Shown in pieces: positions 8,801 to 17,276 of a stretch of 64,000 bases of DNA. The translations under genes and the position numbers were made by a program. The DNA is taken from positions 379,877 through 443,876 of the forward strand of contig NZ_BNBL01000003.1 of assembly GCF_014655595.1 (NCBI RefSeq). Direction: 5' to 3'. The notes under the pieces were generated by a model. It was not told where the DNA came from and did no database searches. It saw nothing but the letters and a program-made list of their open reading frames with translations. Every line of letters begins with the position of its first letter. Positions within the stretch are counted from its first letter, which is position 1. This DNA comes from Streptomyces griseocarneus. GTDB lineage: Bacteria; Actinomycetota; Actinomycetes; Streptomycetales; Streptomycetaceae.

Positions 8801-8926
8801 CGGCACTCCCGATGTCTGCTGTTCGCGCTGGCCGCCGCGAAGTCGCTTCTTCCGCACCGGTGCTCGCAATCTGCTGTCGTCCGTGTCCCACCCCTGGTGG
8901 CCCCTGGCTGGTGGCACCGACCGCAT
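5834..8926 (-). CDS. cvnA: Conservon sensor histidine kinase-like protein CvnA
   Basis: 1030 aa. ATG 8926 is chosen as the first start that leaves a basic cytoplasmic N-terminus before transmembrane segment 1 (residues ~51-70). Next come a nitrate/nitrite-sensing-like extracellular helical domain (~75-335), TM2 (~335-352), a HAMP domain (~355-405) and a HATPase domain with N-box ELLENATAF (~575), G1 DEGIGM (~609) and G2 MGLGLYMVARLA. The last ~300 residues are Pro/Ala/His-rich, disordered and contain 9-bp DNA repeats. CvnA senses an extracellular cue and signals to CvnB, CvnC and CvnD rather than to a classical response regulator; none is adjacent. Confidence 0.92.
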   Translation of the reverse strand: MRSVPPARGHQGWDTDDSRLRAPVRKKRLRGGQREQQTSGVPERTARVRNRLIASVAVVSLTALGAGAFGISDAIRDLGDSRRLAALATTGSGAVALAHSLADERDAMTEYAAAGRGGVPEPVGVSEDRRARVDRQIEELRTTAPLSLQRRLDTLPEVRRRALAGTADARTVFTAYTATVQALHATAASLAHRLPSRARSDEATALPALGRAVEEASAGRGLLLAALAARSTQPQLTALAQGAALRERAALEEFRLLAPAALRAEYARTVTGAQVADAQARLDRLAAKPQVAAAEIERPGPVRAALTTRLDHLRDLESGLATEQMARLAALRDHDATALEVRGTLAALCFLLVLGTCVQSARSVTRPLAALRAGARRVCADPVTKEPVAFRGRDDEFAEIARSVNVLHGTVVRMRERIALLEGERNRLDVARQDLADERDALRGRFQELDERMAGLSGRVHSTFVSLSRRTLGLVERQLTVIESMEAHEADPDRLEVLFKLDHLATRMRRFNENLLVLAGAEQSCGHAGAVPLLDVLRAGVSEIERYERVRIHSLPARAQVAGFAADDVSHLVAELLENATAFSPPDVQVQVCGWLLENGEVMLSVQDEGIGMAPERLGELNALLAEADPDLRRPGHGEQEEPVMGLGLYMVARLAARHGVRVQLREQRPGGITAVVVLPGHLLPAEPPAVSDPATAPPVPGSARTMPHADLPGAVAEANSHALPGRPQHPVLPGQRRSGPWVEQDEQTIQLTTVRRIPGPAWQMPGPAAGQPLTDDGPAPGRHARPGVPPQATPRPHASRASHVTHEPNKPHEPHEPHEPYESYDSYDSYESYGEFGQYAPGPVEAGAAGAAGGTHGQGTHPASYARTPQPSPYARAPQPERTSAQAPAQAPARTPRAQPRHAPGSHAQTPYAQPSYAQAPRPEPLRPQPRPEPAPDGAGEAGPGHGTGPALPKRTPRVVARTPVPLSVRQGVDAEALRRKLAGFQQGARDGRRDSEAELAELAERDRGTDRNRAGAPDEGGTVEEARG
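5845..5851 (-). promoter_or_regulatory. Ribosome site that decides the TTG start of cvnB
   Basis: GAGGAGG on the minus strand, 7 nt before the TTG at 5837. No in-frame ATG or GTG nearby has a comparable site. Confidence 0.75.
6432..6511 (-). repeat. Imperfect 9-bp tandem repeat inside cvnA
   Basis: About nine consecutive 9-bp units on the plus strand of the form TCGTAGGAG / TCGTGCGGC. They stay in frame and encode two repeated tripeptides in the CvnA tail, a His-Glu-Pro run followed by Tyr-Asp/Glu-Ser units. Copy number is likely to vary between strains. Confidence 0.85.
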
Positions 8927-9022
8927 CCCCCCGGCAAGTGCCCACTCAGGTAAACAGCCCGGCGCGCCGGAAGGATGCGCGTCAACGGGTGGGGAAATTC
9001 GGGCATCCTGCACACTGGTCGC

Positions 9023-9796
9023 ATGCGCATCGAACTGGCCACTCAGCCCGGGGATTCGCTTCGCCCGAACGAGGATTTCGTGTCGGTCGCCCTGCCCGCC
9101 TCGGGCCACGGCGGGGCCCTCGTCCTGCTCGACGGGGTGACGCCGCCGCCGGACGGCGCGACGGGGTGCGCGCACGGCGTTCCGTGGTTCACGGCGCGGC
9201 TCGGCGGCGCGCTGCTCGAACTGGCCGCCTCACGACCCGACATGACGCTGCGGGAGTGCCTGTCGGCCGGCATCTCCCGTACCGCCGACGCCCATCGGGA
9301 CGTCTGCGACCTGTCCCACCGGCGCACCCCGCAGGCCACCGTCGTCCTCGCGCGCTGGGACGCGGGAGCGGTGGAGCACCTGGTCCTGTCGGACTCCGCG
9401 CTGCTGATCGAGGGGCCGGGCGGCGCGGTGCGGGCCGTGCTCGACGACCGGATCGCCCGCCTGGCGGCCCTGGGCCCGGTGACGGACGGCCAGCGCAACG
9501 CCGAGGGCGGCTTCTTCACGGCGGCCGCGGACCCGGCCGTGGCCGGCCGGGCGGTCACCGGCACCACTCCTCGTACGGACGTACGAGCGCTGGGCGCGCT
9601 CAGCGACGGCGCCGCCCGCTGGGTGGAGGTGTTCCGGGAGGGCGGCTGGCGGGAGTGCTTCTCGGTGCTGGCGAAGGAGGGGCCGGGGGCGCTGATCGAG
9701 CGGGTGCGCGAGGCGGAGCTGGCCGACCCGGACGGACGGTCCTTCCGGCGCGGCAAGCCCCATGACGATGCGGCAGCCCTTTACGCTGAATTGTAA
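9023..9796 (+). CDS. PP2C-like serine/threonine phosphatase
   Basis: 257 aa from the ATG at 9023. An in-frame ATG lies 48 nt upstream, but the family fold starts at RIELATQPGD. PPM-family signatures are present: RPNEDF, a metal-binding region LVLLDGVTPP, HLVLSDSALL in the middle, ALSDGAARW late, and DDAAAL at the C-terminus. These Asp residues bind the two metal ions of the enzyme. Catalysis has not been shown and the first DG motif lacks the usual second glycine. It is divergent from the conservon with a 96-nt shared upstream region, so co-regulation is possible. Confidence 0.8.
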   Translation: MRIELATQPGDSLRPNEDFVSVALPASGHGGALVLLDGVTPPPDGATGCAHGVPWFTARLGGALLELAASRPDMTLRECLSAGISRTADAHRDVCDLSHRRTPQATVVLARWDAGAVEHLVLSDSALLIEGPGGAVRAVLDDRIARLAALGPVTDGQRNAEGGFFTAAADPAVAGRAVTGTTPRTDVRALGALSDGAARWVEVFREGGWRECFSVLAKEGPGALIERVREAELADPDGRSFRRGKPHDDAAALYAEL

Positions 9797-9843
9797 TGAG
9801 ATGCGCTCTTTGTCCGAATGCCGGACCCGTCACCGCGCCGCGG

Positions 9844-10338
9844 CTACGCCTCCGCCCGCTCGTTCAGCTGGTGGAGCAGCCGGGCCAGCTCGGCGATCTC
9901 GGCGCGGTCCCAGTCGGCGAGCTTGCTCATGTAGAGCGTGCGCCGGGCGTCGCGCACCCGGGTGAAGCGGGCCCGGCCCTCGTCGGTGATCTGGACGAGG
10001 GAGGCCCGGCCGTCGGCCGGGTCGGGCTCGCGGTCGACGAGGCCGAGGTCGTACAGGGCGCGCAGCTGACGGCTCATCGTGGCCTTGCCGACGCCGAAGT
10101 ACGCGGCGAGGTCGGTGGCCCGCTGCTGGCCGGCCTCCTCCAGCCGGACGAGCAGGCCGTACGCCGCCGGCTCGAGGTCCGGGTGGACCTGGCGCGCGAG
10201 CTCGCCGGAGGAGGCACGGGCACGGCGGAGGAAGACCGACAGCTCCCGCTCCAGGGCGAGGAAGGCCCGGTCCACTCCCGTGCACTCGCCCGGGCCCGGC
10301 CCGCCTCCCTCGCCGGACGGCGTACTGGTCTCGTGCAC
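9844..10338 (-). CDS. MarR-family transcriptional regulator
   Basis: 164 aa, GTG start with AGGAGAGGG upstream. A winged helix-turn-helix runs through residues ~55-125: a recognition helix within VGKATMSRQLRALYDLGLV, then the wing EPDPADGRASLVQITDEGR. Flanking helices provide dimerisation. MarR proteins respond to small phenolic ligands or oxidants. Its target may be the divergent lysozyme gene 112 nt away, but I see no clear palindromic operator. It converges on the PP2C gene with 47 nt between them. Confidence 0.9.
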   Translation of the reverse strand: MHETSTPSGEGGGPGPGECTGVDRAFLALERELSVFLRRARASSGELARQVHPDLEPAAYGLLVRLEEAGQQRATDLAAYFGVGKATMSRQLRALYDLGLVDREPDPADGRASLVQITDEGRARFTRVRDARRTLYMSKLADWDRAEIAELARLLHQLNERAEA

Positions 10339-10450
10339 GTGAGGCCCTCTCCTGCGTTCTCAGCCACTGAAAAATGTCCGCGGCCGCGGCACGTCGCCGC
10401 GGCCCCGCCAGTATCGCCCACTCCCCCCACCCTGGTCTCGGAGGCAGCTC

Positions 10451-11296
10451 ATGCCCGTGTACCGCTCCGGTCCGGGCCGCCGGACACCCCCCACCACGGC
10501 GGCCTACCTCGTCTCCCTGCTGACCGCGCTCGCCCTGGTCGTCACCCTCCCGTCCGCCACGGCGGCGTCCGGGAGCGAAGGACGCCCCGGCCACCCCGAC
10601 CGGGACTGGATGGGCTCCACCATCCGTGCCCACGAGACGGCGCGCGCACTCCCCGGCAACTCCGCGCTCGCCCACGTCGAGGGCGTCGACGTCAGCAGCC
10701 ACAACGGCAACGTCTCCTGGTCGAAGCTCTGGAACAGCGGCGCCCGGTTCGCCTACGTCAAGGCCAGTGAGGGCACCACCTACACCAACCCCCACTTCTC
10801 GCAGCAGTACAACGGCGCATACCGGGAGGGCATGATCCGCGGCGCGTACCACTTCGCGCTCCCGGACAGCTCCAGCGGCGCCGCGCAGGCCGACTACTTC
10901 ACCGACCACGGCGGCGGCTGGTCGAGCGACGGCAGGACGCTGCCCGGCGTGCTCGACATGGAGTACAACCCCTACGGCAACCAGTGCTACGGCATGTCCG
11001 CCGGCCGCCTGATCGACTGGATCGAGGACTTCTTCGACACCTACCGCGAGCGCACCGGGCGCGACGCGGTGCTGTACACCTCCACCACGTGGTGGAAGAA
11101 GTGCACCGGCAACCACAGCGGATTCGGCAACTGGAACCCGCTGTGGATGCCGCGCTACGGCTCCGCCTCCGGCGAGCTCCCGGCCGGCTGGGGCTTCTAC
11201 ACCTTCTGGCAGTACACCGACTCGGGCCCGACCGTCGGTGACCACAACCGCTTCAACGGCACGTACAACCGCCTGAAGTCCCTCGCCTACGGCTGA
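10451..11296 (+). CDS. Secreted GH25 lysozyme (N-acetylmuramidase)
   Basis: 281 aa with an N-terminal signal peptide (hydrophobic core ~18-35, cleavage after ATA ~38). The GH25 domain covers residues ~75-281. The catalytic acids are visible as VDVSSHNG (D80) and GVLDMEYNP (D169, E171), as in Chalaropsis-type and cellosyl-type lysozymes. It hydrolyses the beta-1,4 bond between MurNAc and GlcNAc in peptidoglycan. There is no separate wall-binding domain. It is transcribed alone and ends in a strong hairpin. Confidence 0.95.
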   Translation: MPVYRSGPGRRTPPTTAAYLVSLLTALALVVTLPSATAASGSEGRPGHPDRDWMGSTIRAHETARALPGNSALAHVEGVDVSSHNGNVSWSKLWNSGARFAYVKASEGTTYTNPHFSQQYNGAYREGMIRGAYHFALPDSSSGAAQADYFTDHGGGWSSDGRTLPGVLDMEYNPYGNQCYGMSAGRLIDWIEDFFDTYRERTGRDAVLYTSTTWWKKCTGNHSGFGNWNPLWMPRYGSASGELPAGWGFYTFWQYTDSGPTVGDHNRFNGTYNRLKSLAYG

Positions 11297-11336
11297 CGCC
11301 CGCACGGGTGCCGCCGGCAGGACGGCGCGCACGAGC

Positions 11337-11371
11337 AGGGCCCCCGGCGCCATCGGCGCCGGGGGCCCTGT
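11337..11371. terminator. Bidirectional hairpin between lysozyme and protease genes
   Basis: Perfect 16-bp GC-rich stem (CAGGGCCCCCGGCGCC and its complement) with a 3-nt loop, placed 40 nt after the lysozyme stop and 34 nt after the stop of the minus-strand protease. It can serve both convergent genes. Confidence 0.85.
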
Positions 11372-11405
11372 CGCGTTCACCGGTACGGACCGCTACCGGC
11401 GCAGG

Positions 11406-14252
11406 TCAGCCGCAGGTGCCCGCCGGGCGGGTGCGGGTGACCAGGTCGGTGTAGCCGGTGGTGCCGTCGAGCCACACCACCTGCTTGCCGCCCGCCGCCG
11501 CGGCCGAGACCTGCTCGCCGCGGTTGCAGGAGACCCGCGCCCGGGCCCCGCCGTCCACGCCGAACTGCCACAGCTTGGCCATCGACTCGTTGCGGTAGCG
11601 GACGTCGGGCAGCTGGGCGGTCACGGTCACCGCGGCCTCGGAGGCGGTCAGGTCGGACGCGTACAGCGCGTCGTCCCCCGTCTCCTTGCTGAGGTCCACC
11701 GTGCCCGTGCCGTCGACGTTCGCCCGCCGCACCGCGGTCTGGCCCTGGTCGACGACCTCGTCGGCCAGCCAGTAGACGTGCTTGCCGGTGACGGCCGTCT
11801 GGCCGACGCTCTGCGGGGTGCCCAGCTGCGGCATCAGCGTGCGCGCGCCGCTCGCCAGGTCCAGCACCTCGACGCCCATCCGGTACGTGTCGCCCTCGGG
11901 GTAGACCTTGGCGTACGCGATGCGCCCGCCGCCGATGGACGGCACGGCCGAGCCCAGCTCGGCCTTGCGCCCGTCCACCCAGGTGGGCTCCTTGTCACCC
12001 GTGCGCAGGTACCCCGCGTGCCGGGCGCCGAAGGAGTCCATGGTCTCGAAGGTCACCACGGCGCCCTCGACCCGCACGCCGCGCACGAGGTCGGTGGTGG
12101 CGTACAGCTTCTTGACGGGACCGCCCGCGAGCGGCCGGGACAGGACCTCCACGCCCGCCGGCCCGTACGCCTCCCACACCACGCTCTTGCCGTCGGTCGC
12201 CGGGTTCACGTGGAAGCGGCCGTCGTTGGGGCTCAGCAGCTTCGGGGATCCCTTGCCGTCCGTACGGCCGGCCCAGACCGAGTAGGCCTCGGTGCCGTCG
12301 TCGTTGGACTTGGACGCGGCCCACCAGCCGCCGCCCGCACCGACGGAGGTGTCGGCGGTGTTGAGCCTGCCGAAGAGGCGGTCGGTGTCGACGCCGAGGG
12401 CCTCCTCCCAGTTCGGGACGATGCCGTGGGCGTTGAACGACCGCTTGACGACGTTCATGTCCTTGGCCGACACCTTGAGGGCCTTGGCGGCGGCGATGAC
12501 CGCGTTGCGGCCCTCGGTGAAGCCGTCGAGCGGCGTCATGTACTCGCTGAGCGCCTTGTAGGCGATCTTGTCGGCGAGGGTGCGGCCCAGGTCCTCGCGG
12601 ATGTCCCACAGGGCGCCCGAGAAGATCGTGGAGTTGAGGTGCACGCCGCCGTTGTCGTTGGCGAAGCCGACGCCCAGGAAGTTCTTGGACGTCGTCGCGC
12701 CGTCGTTGAGGTCGCGCAGCGCGCACTGGCGCGGGGACTTGGTGCGGCACAGGTCGCCGCCGAGCAGGCCCGCGTCGGGGTGGTCCATGGCCATGCCGGC
12801 CGCGTCCACGGCGATGGCGTTGCCGAAGTAGTCGGCGACCGCCTCGTTCAGCGCGCCGGACTGACCGGCGTAGACCAGGCCCGCGGTGTTCTCCACCACG
12901 CCGTGCGTCATCTCGTGACCGACCACGTCCAGGTCGGCCGAGAGCGTCTTGTACTCCTTGTCGCCCGAGCCGTACACCATCTTGGTGCCGTCCCAGAAGG
13001 CGTTGACGTACGGCATGCCGAAGAAGGTCACGCCGACGAGGGAGTTGATCGTCCCGCCCCGGCCGTCGAGGCTGTCGCGGCCGTGGACCTTCTTGTAGTA
13101 GTCGTAGACCTTGCCCGCGGCCCAGTGCGCGTCGACCGCGCCCGCGTCGGTGGCCTCCTTGGGGAACTGCGGGCTCTTCGACCCGAACTCCTTGATGCCC
13201 TCCGGCCAGCGGCCGGAGGCCTCGTTGGCGTCCTTCTCGCGCGCGTCCCAGGTGGCGATCAGGTTCTTGCTGGAGTCCCACATGCGCGCGTGGTCGCGCA
13301 TGATGAACTCGCCGCGCTCGGTGTCGAAGTACAGGCCCAGCTCGACGGTCGTGCCGTCGAGCTTGACGCCGGAGCCCGCGACGCCCGGGTGGCGCCCGGC
13401 CTCCTCGGGGGCCTTGCCCGCACCGGCCTTGCCCCCGGCCTCGCCCTCCGCGGGGGCCGTCTTCGCAGCGCCGAAGGTCTTGATGGCGCTGTACTGCAGC
13501 ACCGGATAGCCGGCCTTGGCGTCGATGTACACCTCGCGCAGCACCGGCTCGCCCGAGGCCGGGTCGGTGCCCCGTACGGTGACGTGGTGGGCCAGCACGC
13601 CGGCGCCCTTGGGCAGGACGACCAGGCCGCGTGCCGTGCCGGTCAGCGTCCGGCCGGCCGCCAGGCCCTTGCCGTCGCGCGCCGCGGCGACGGCGGACTT
13701 GTCGGTCTTCTTGCCGCCGAGCCGGGCGAGGGTCGCGCCCACGGCCCGCCGGACGGCGAGCTCCTCACCGATCTCGGCCTTCGTCCCGGCCTTGAGCCCG
13801 GTGAAGTACTTGCCGGAGGTGCCGGTGACGACGCGCTTGCCGTCCTTCTTCTCCATCCGTACGACGTACTGGCCGCCCAGGACGTCCACGCCCCGGTGCT
13901 TCTGCTGCAGCCGCACCGTCTCCGACGCCCCGGTCGTGAGCGTCTGGACGGGCTTGAGGTCGCGCGCCGGATCGGCGATGCGGTACCGGCTCTGCTTGTC
14001 GGCCAGGTGGCCGCGGGCGGCGTCGGCGGCGCTGCCGCCGGCCTTCACCTTCTCCCGGATGCCGTCCACCAGGGACGGGGTGGAGGTGCCCGTCCCCGGG
14101 ATCACCTCGGCGGGGTCCTGGCCGGCCGGGGCCGCGAGGGCCTGGCCGGGCACCGCCGAGACGACGAGGGCGGCAGCGCCCAACAGCGCCGCCGCCCCTG
14201 CTATTCCGCTTTTCGTAGCCGGTCTTCCTGAACGTGCTCTGGGCTTACGCAA
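11406..14252 (-). CDS. Secreted M4-family (thermolysin-like) metallopeptidase, copy 1
   Basis: 948 aa. The TTG at 14252 is chosen because GGAGGGGG lies 5 nt before it and the paralogue has the same arrangement. Order: signal peptide (~1-40), FTP/PepSY-like propeptide (~45-255), M4 catalytic domain (~290-630) with zinc motif HEMTH (446-450), third ligand E470 in ALNEAVADY and HLNS (H538), then a ~300-aa C-terminal region of repeated beta-strand units (GKHVYWLADE, GGKQVVWLDG) that looks like a propeller or sandwich. The C-terminal region is unlike the PPC or P-domains usually attached to M4 enzymes. It is an extracellular endopeptidase, activated by propeptide removal. A closely similar paralogue lies immediately upstream. 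Confidence 0.93.
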   Translation of the reverse strand: MRKPRARSGRPATKSGIAGAAALLGAAALVVSAVPGQALAAPAGQDPAEVIPGTGTSTPSLVDGIREKVKAGGSAADAARGHLADKQSRYRIADPARDLKPVQTLTTGASETVRLQQKHRGVDVLGGQYVVRMEKKDGKRVVTGTSGKYFTGLKAGTKAEIGEELAVRRAVGATLARLGGKKTDKSAVAAARDGKGLAAGRTLTGTARGLVVLPKGAGVLAHHVTVRGTDPASGEPVLREVYIDAKAGYPVLQYSAIKTFGAAKTAPAEGEAGGKAGAGKAPEEAGRHPGVAGSGVKLDGTTVELGLYFDTERGEFIMRDHARMWDSSKNLIATWDAREKDANEASGRWPEGIKEFGSKSPQFPKEATDAGAVDAHWAAGKVYDYYKKVHGRDSLDGRGGTINSLVGVTFFGMPYVNAFWDGTKMVYGSGDKEYKTLSADLDVVGHEMTHGVVENTAGLVYAGQSGALNEAVADYFGNAIAVDAAGMAMDHPDAGLLGGDLCRTKSPRQCALRDLNDGATTSKNFLGVGFANDNGGVHLNSTIFSGALWDIREDLGRTLADKIAYKALSEYMTPLDGFTEGRNAVIAAAKALKVSAKDMNVVKRSFNAHGIVPNWEEALGVDTDRLFGRLNTADTSVGAGGGWWAASKSNDDGTEAYSVWAGRTDGKGSPKLLSPNDGRFHVNPATDGKSVVWEAYGPAGVEVLSRPLAGGPVKKLYATTDLVRGVRVEGAVVTFETMDSFGARHAGYLRTGDKEPTWVDGRKAELGSAVPSIGGGRIAYAKVYPEGDTYRMGVEVLDLASGARTLMPQLGTPQSVGQTAVTGKHVYWLADEVVDQGQTAVRRANVDGTGTVDLSKETGDDALYASDLTASEAAVTVTAQLPDVRYRNESMAKLWQFGVDGGARARVSCNRGEQVSAAAAGGKQVVWLDGTTGYTDLVTRTRPAGTCG

Positions 14253-14257
14253 GGATT

Positions 14258-14265
14258 CCCCCTCC
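14258..14265 (-). promoter_or_regulatory. Ribosome site deciding the TTG start, protease copy 1
   Basis: GGAGGGGG, 5 nt before TTG 14252. The identical octamer precedes the TTG of copy 2. Confidence 0.75.
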
Positions 14266-14306
14266 GTACGTGCCGGAACGCCGGAACATCTGTGTGGTCG
14301 GGGGAC

Positions 14307-14335
14307 ATGCAATCGGTGTGGCGCAAGGAGATCAA
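14307..14335 (-). promoter_or_regulatory. Candidate promoter of protease copy 1
   Basis: On the minus strand a -35-like TTGATC (14335-14330), a 17-nt spacer and a -10-like TTGCAT (14312-14307), about 50 nt before the start codon. The same spacing and hexamers recur upstream of copy 2 although the spacer differs, which argues for function. The -10 hexamer lacks the usual A at position 2. Confidence 0.45.
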
Positions 14336-14368
14336 TGGGGTGTCAGAGCCGAGGGGCAACTTTCGGCC

Positions 14369-14402
14369 GTGCCCGCGCGGCGGCGTTCCGCCGCGCGGGC
14401 AC
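14369..14402 (-). terminator. Hairpin after protease copy 2
   Basis: Perfect 15-bp stem (GTGCCCGCGCGGCGG and complement) with a 4-nt loop, 18 nt past the stop of copy 2. It separates the two protease transcription units. Confidence 0.85.
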
Positions 14403-14420
14403 AAACCGTTTCCCCTTACG

Positions 14421-17222
14421 TCAGCCGCAGTTGCCGGCCGGGCGGGTGCGGGTCACCAGGTCGGTGTAGCCGGTGGTGCCGTCGATCCACACCACCTGCC
14501 GGCCGCCGGCGGCCACCGCGCCGCTCTGCTCGCCGCGGTTGCAGGAGACGCGGCCCGAGCGCGTGCCGTCCGCCGAGAACTGCCACAGCTTGGGCAGCGT
14601 CTCGTTGCGGTACTGCGTGTCCGGCGTGCGCGAGGTGACCGTCACCGCCTCCTCCGAGACGGTCAGGGTGGAGGCGAAGAGCGCGTCGGCGCCCTGCTCC
14701 TTGCTGACGTCCACCGTGCCCGTACCGTCGGTGTTCGCCCGCCTGACCCCCCGCTGGCCCTGGTCGTCGACCTCGTCGACCAGCCAGAAGACGTGCTTGC
14801 CGGTGATGCCGGTCTGCCCCACCGCGTGCTTGCCGGGCGCCTGGATCACGGTGGTCTTCCCGGAGGCGATGTCGAGGACCTCGATGGAGTACGTGTAGCC
14901 CCTGGTCGGGCGCGCCTGGTACGTGCGCTGGGCGTACGCGATCCTCCCACCGCTGATCGACTGCAGCGAGGTCGCGTCCCGGGTGCTGCGGTGGCCCACC
15001 GGCGTCGGCTCCTTGTCACCGGGGCGCAGGTACATCACCTGCAGTCCGACGCTCGCGCGCGGCGACTCCGACCAGACCACGACCTGGCCCTCGACCTTCA
15101 GCCCGCGCATGCCCCGCCGGTTGTCCCACAGCTTCTTGACCGGCCCGCCCGCCAGCGGCCGCGACAGCAGCTCCACGTTCGTCGGTCCGTACGCCTCCCA
15201 CACCACGGTCTTGCCGTCGGTGGCCGGGTTGAGGTGGTAGCGACCGTCGTTGGGGCTGATCAGCTTCTGGGCGCCGCCGCCTGCGATCTTGCCGGCCCAC
15301 ACGGAGTACGCCTCGCTGCCGCTGTCGTTCGACCTGGACGCCACCCACCAGCCGCCGCCGGCCCCGGGCGCCGAGCCGGCCGTGTTGAGCCGGCCCAGCA
15401 GCTGGTCGGAGTCCACGCCCATGGCCTTCTCCCAGTTGGGGACGATGCCGTGGGCGTTGAAGGCACGGGTGACGGCGTTGCGGTCCTTGGCCGGGACCTT
15501 GAGGGCCTTGGCGGCGGCGATGACCGCGTTGCGGCCCTCGGTGAACCCGTCGAGCGGCGTCATGTACTCGGTGAGCGCCTTGTAGACGATCCTGTCGGCC
15601 AGCGACCGGTTGACGTCCTTGCGGATGTCCCACAGCGCGCCCGAGAAGATCGTGGAGTTGAGGTGGACGCCGCCGTTGTCGTTGGCGAAGCTCACGCCGA
15701 GGAAGCCCTTGGAGGTCGTCCGGCCGTCGTTGAGGTCACGGATGGCGCATTCGCGCGGGGTCTTGGTGCGGCACAGCCGCTCGCCGAGGAGCCCGGAGTC
15801 GGGGCTGTCCATGGGGGTGCCGTACGCGTCCGTCTTGATGGCGTTGCCGAAGTAGTCGGCGATCGCCTCGTTCAGCGCGCCGGACTGGCCCGCGTAGACG
15901 AGGTTCGCGGTGTTCTCCACGACCCCGTGCGTCATCTCGTGACCGACCACGTCCAGGCCGGCCGAGAGGGTGCGGTACTCCTTGTCGCCCGAGCCGTAGA
16001 CCATCTTGGTCCCGTCCCAGAAGGCGTTGACGTACGGCATGCCGAAGTAGGTCACGCCGACCAGGGAGTTGACCGTCATGCCCCGGCCGTCGAGGCTGTC
16101 GCGGCCGTGCGCCTGCTTGTAGTAGTCGTACACCTTGCCCGCGGCCCAGTGCGCGTCGACCGCGCCCGCCTCGGTGAACTCCGGCGAGAACTGCGGGCTC
16201 TTCGAGGCGAACTCCTTGATGCCCTCGGGCCAGGTGCCGGACGTCTCGCTGACGTCCTTGCCGCGCGCGTCCCAGGTCGAGAGAACGTTTTTGCTGCTGG
16301 CCCGCATGCGGGAGTGGTCCCGCATGAGGTAGTCCTTGCTCGCCTCGTCCTGCGCGAGCTGCAGCTCGACCGTGGTGCCGTCGTACGTGACGCCCGAGCC
16401 CCTGACCCCCGGCTCGTCGGCGGCGACGCCCTTGGCGCGGAGGGCCGGCGCCGCCCCGCCGCCCGCGGCGGCCGGGGTGCCGAATGTCTTGATGCCGCTG
16501 TACTGCAGCACCGGATAGCCGGCCTTGGCGTCGACGTACACCTCGCGCAGCACCGGCTGCCCGCCGGCCCGGTCCTTGCCGCGCACGGTGACGTGATGGG
16601 CCAGCACGCCGGCCCCCTTGGGCACGATGACGAGGCCACGCGCGGTGCCGGTCAGCGACGGCGCGCCCTCGTCACCCTCGCCCCCGCCGAAGCCGTCGTC
16701 GCGCCCCAGCTGCGCGAGCGTCGCGTCGACCGCCCGCTCGACGGCAATCTCCTCGCTCACCTCGGCCGTGGTGTCCGCCTTCAGAGCGGTGAAGTACTTT
16801 CCGGAGGTGCCGGTGACGACGCGCTTGCCGTCCTTCTTCTCCATCCGCACCACGTACTGCCCGCCCAGGACGTCGATGCCCCGGTGCTTCTGCTGCAGCC
16901 GCACCGTCTCCGACGCCCCGGCCGTCACCGTCTGCACGGGCTTGAGGTCCCGCCCCGGATCGGCGATGCGGTACCGGCTCTGCTTGTCGGCCAGGTGGCC
17001 ACGGGCCGCGTCGGCCGCACTGCCGCCGGCCTTCACCCCCTCCCGGATGCCGTCCACCAGCGACGGCGTGGCCGTGCCCGTCCCCGGGATCACCTCGGCG
17101 GGATCGGCCGCCGGCGACGCCGCGAGCGCCTGCCCGGGCAGACCGGTCACGACAAGGGCGGCAGCGCCGATCAGCGCTGCCGCCCCTGCCTGTCTTCTCG
17201 AACGTGCCCTGTTTCCGCGCAA
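14421..17222 (-). CDS. Secreted M4-family (thermolysin-like) metallopeptidase, copy 2
   Basis: 933 aa, TTG start at 17222 with GGAGGGGG 4 nt upstream. Its domain order is that of copy 1: signal peptide, FTP/PepSY-like propeptide, M4 domain with VVGHEMTHGVVENTA, ALNEAIADYFG and GGVHLNST, and the same ~300-aa C-terminal beta-repeat region. The two proteins are near identical over long stretches of the propeptide and catalytic domain. They diverge in the propeptide-catalytic linker and most of the C-terminal region, suggesting different substrate or surface targeting. The duplication includes ~90 bp of upstream DNA. Confidence 0.93.
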   Translation of the reverse strand: MRGNRARSRRQAGAAALIGAAALVVTGLPGQALAASPAADPAEVIPGTGTATPSLVDGIREGVKAGGSAADAARGHLADKQSRYRIADPGRDLKPVQTVTAGASETVRLQQKHRGIDVLGGQYVVRMEKKDGKRVVTGTSGKYFTALKADTTAEVSEEIAVERAVDATLAQLGRDDGFGGGEGDEGAPSLTGTARGLVIVPKGAGVLAHHVTVRGKDRAGGQPVLREVYVDAKAGYPVLQYSGIKTFGTPAAAGGGAAPALRAKGVAADEPGVRGSGVTYDGTTVELQLAQDEASKDYLMRDHSRMRASSKNVLSTWDARGKDVSETSGTWPEGIKEFASKSPQFSPEFTEAGAVDAHWAAGKVYDYYKQAHGRDSLDGRGMTVNSLVGVTYFGMPYVNAFWDGTKMVYGSGDKEYRTLSAGLDVVGHEMTHGVVENTANLVYAGQSGALNEAIADYFGNAIKTDAYGTPMDSPDSGLLGERLCRTKTPRECAIRDLNDGRTTSKGFLGVSFANDNGGVHLNSTIFSGALWDIRKDVNRSLADRIVYKALTEYMTPLDGFTEGRNAVIAAAKALKVPAKDRNAVTRAFNAHGIVPNWEKAMGVDSDQLLGRLNTAGSAPGAGGGWWVASRSNDSGSEAYSVWAGKIAGGGAQKLISPNDGRYHLNPATDGKTVVWEAYGPTNVELLSRPLAGGPVKKLWDNRRGMRGLKVEGQVVVWSESPRASVGLQVMYLRPGDKEPTPVGHRSTRDATSLQSISGGRIAYAQRTYQARPTRGYTYSIEVLDIASGKTTVIQAPGKHAVGQTGITGKHVFWLVDEVDDQGQRGVRRANTDGTGTVDVSKEQGADALFASTLTVSEEAVTVTSRTPDTQYRNETLPKLWQFSADGTRSGRVSCNRGEQSGAVAAGGRQVVWIDGTTGYTDLVTRTRPAGNCG

Positions 17223-17226
17223 GTTG

Positions 17227-17234
17227 CCCCCTCC
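17227..17234 (-). promoter_or_regulatory. Ribosome site deciding the TTG start, protease copy 2
   Basis: GGAGGGGG, 4 nt before TTG 17222, the same octamer as in copy 1. Confidence 0.75.
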
Positions 17235-17276
17235 GTACGAACCGGCCGACGCCGGAACGAACCATGACAGGGGAAC

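Noticed and set aside
5828..8953. Long plus-strand open frame opposite the conservon kinase
   Set aside because: Antisense shadow of cvnA; repetitive Gly/Arg/Leu composition and no start signal.
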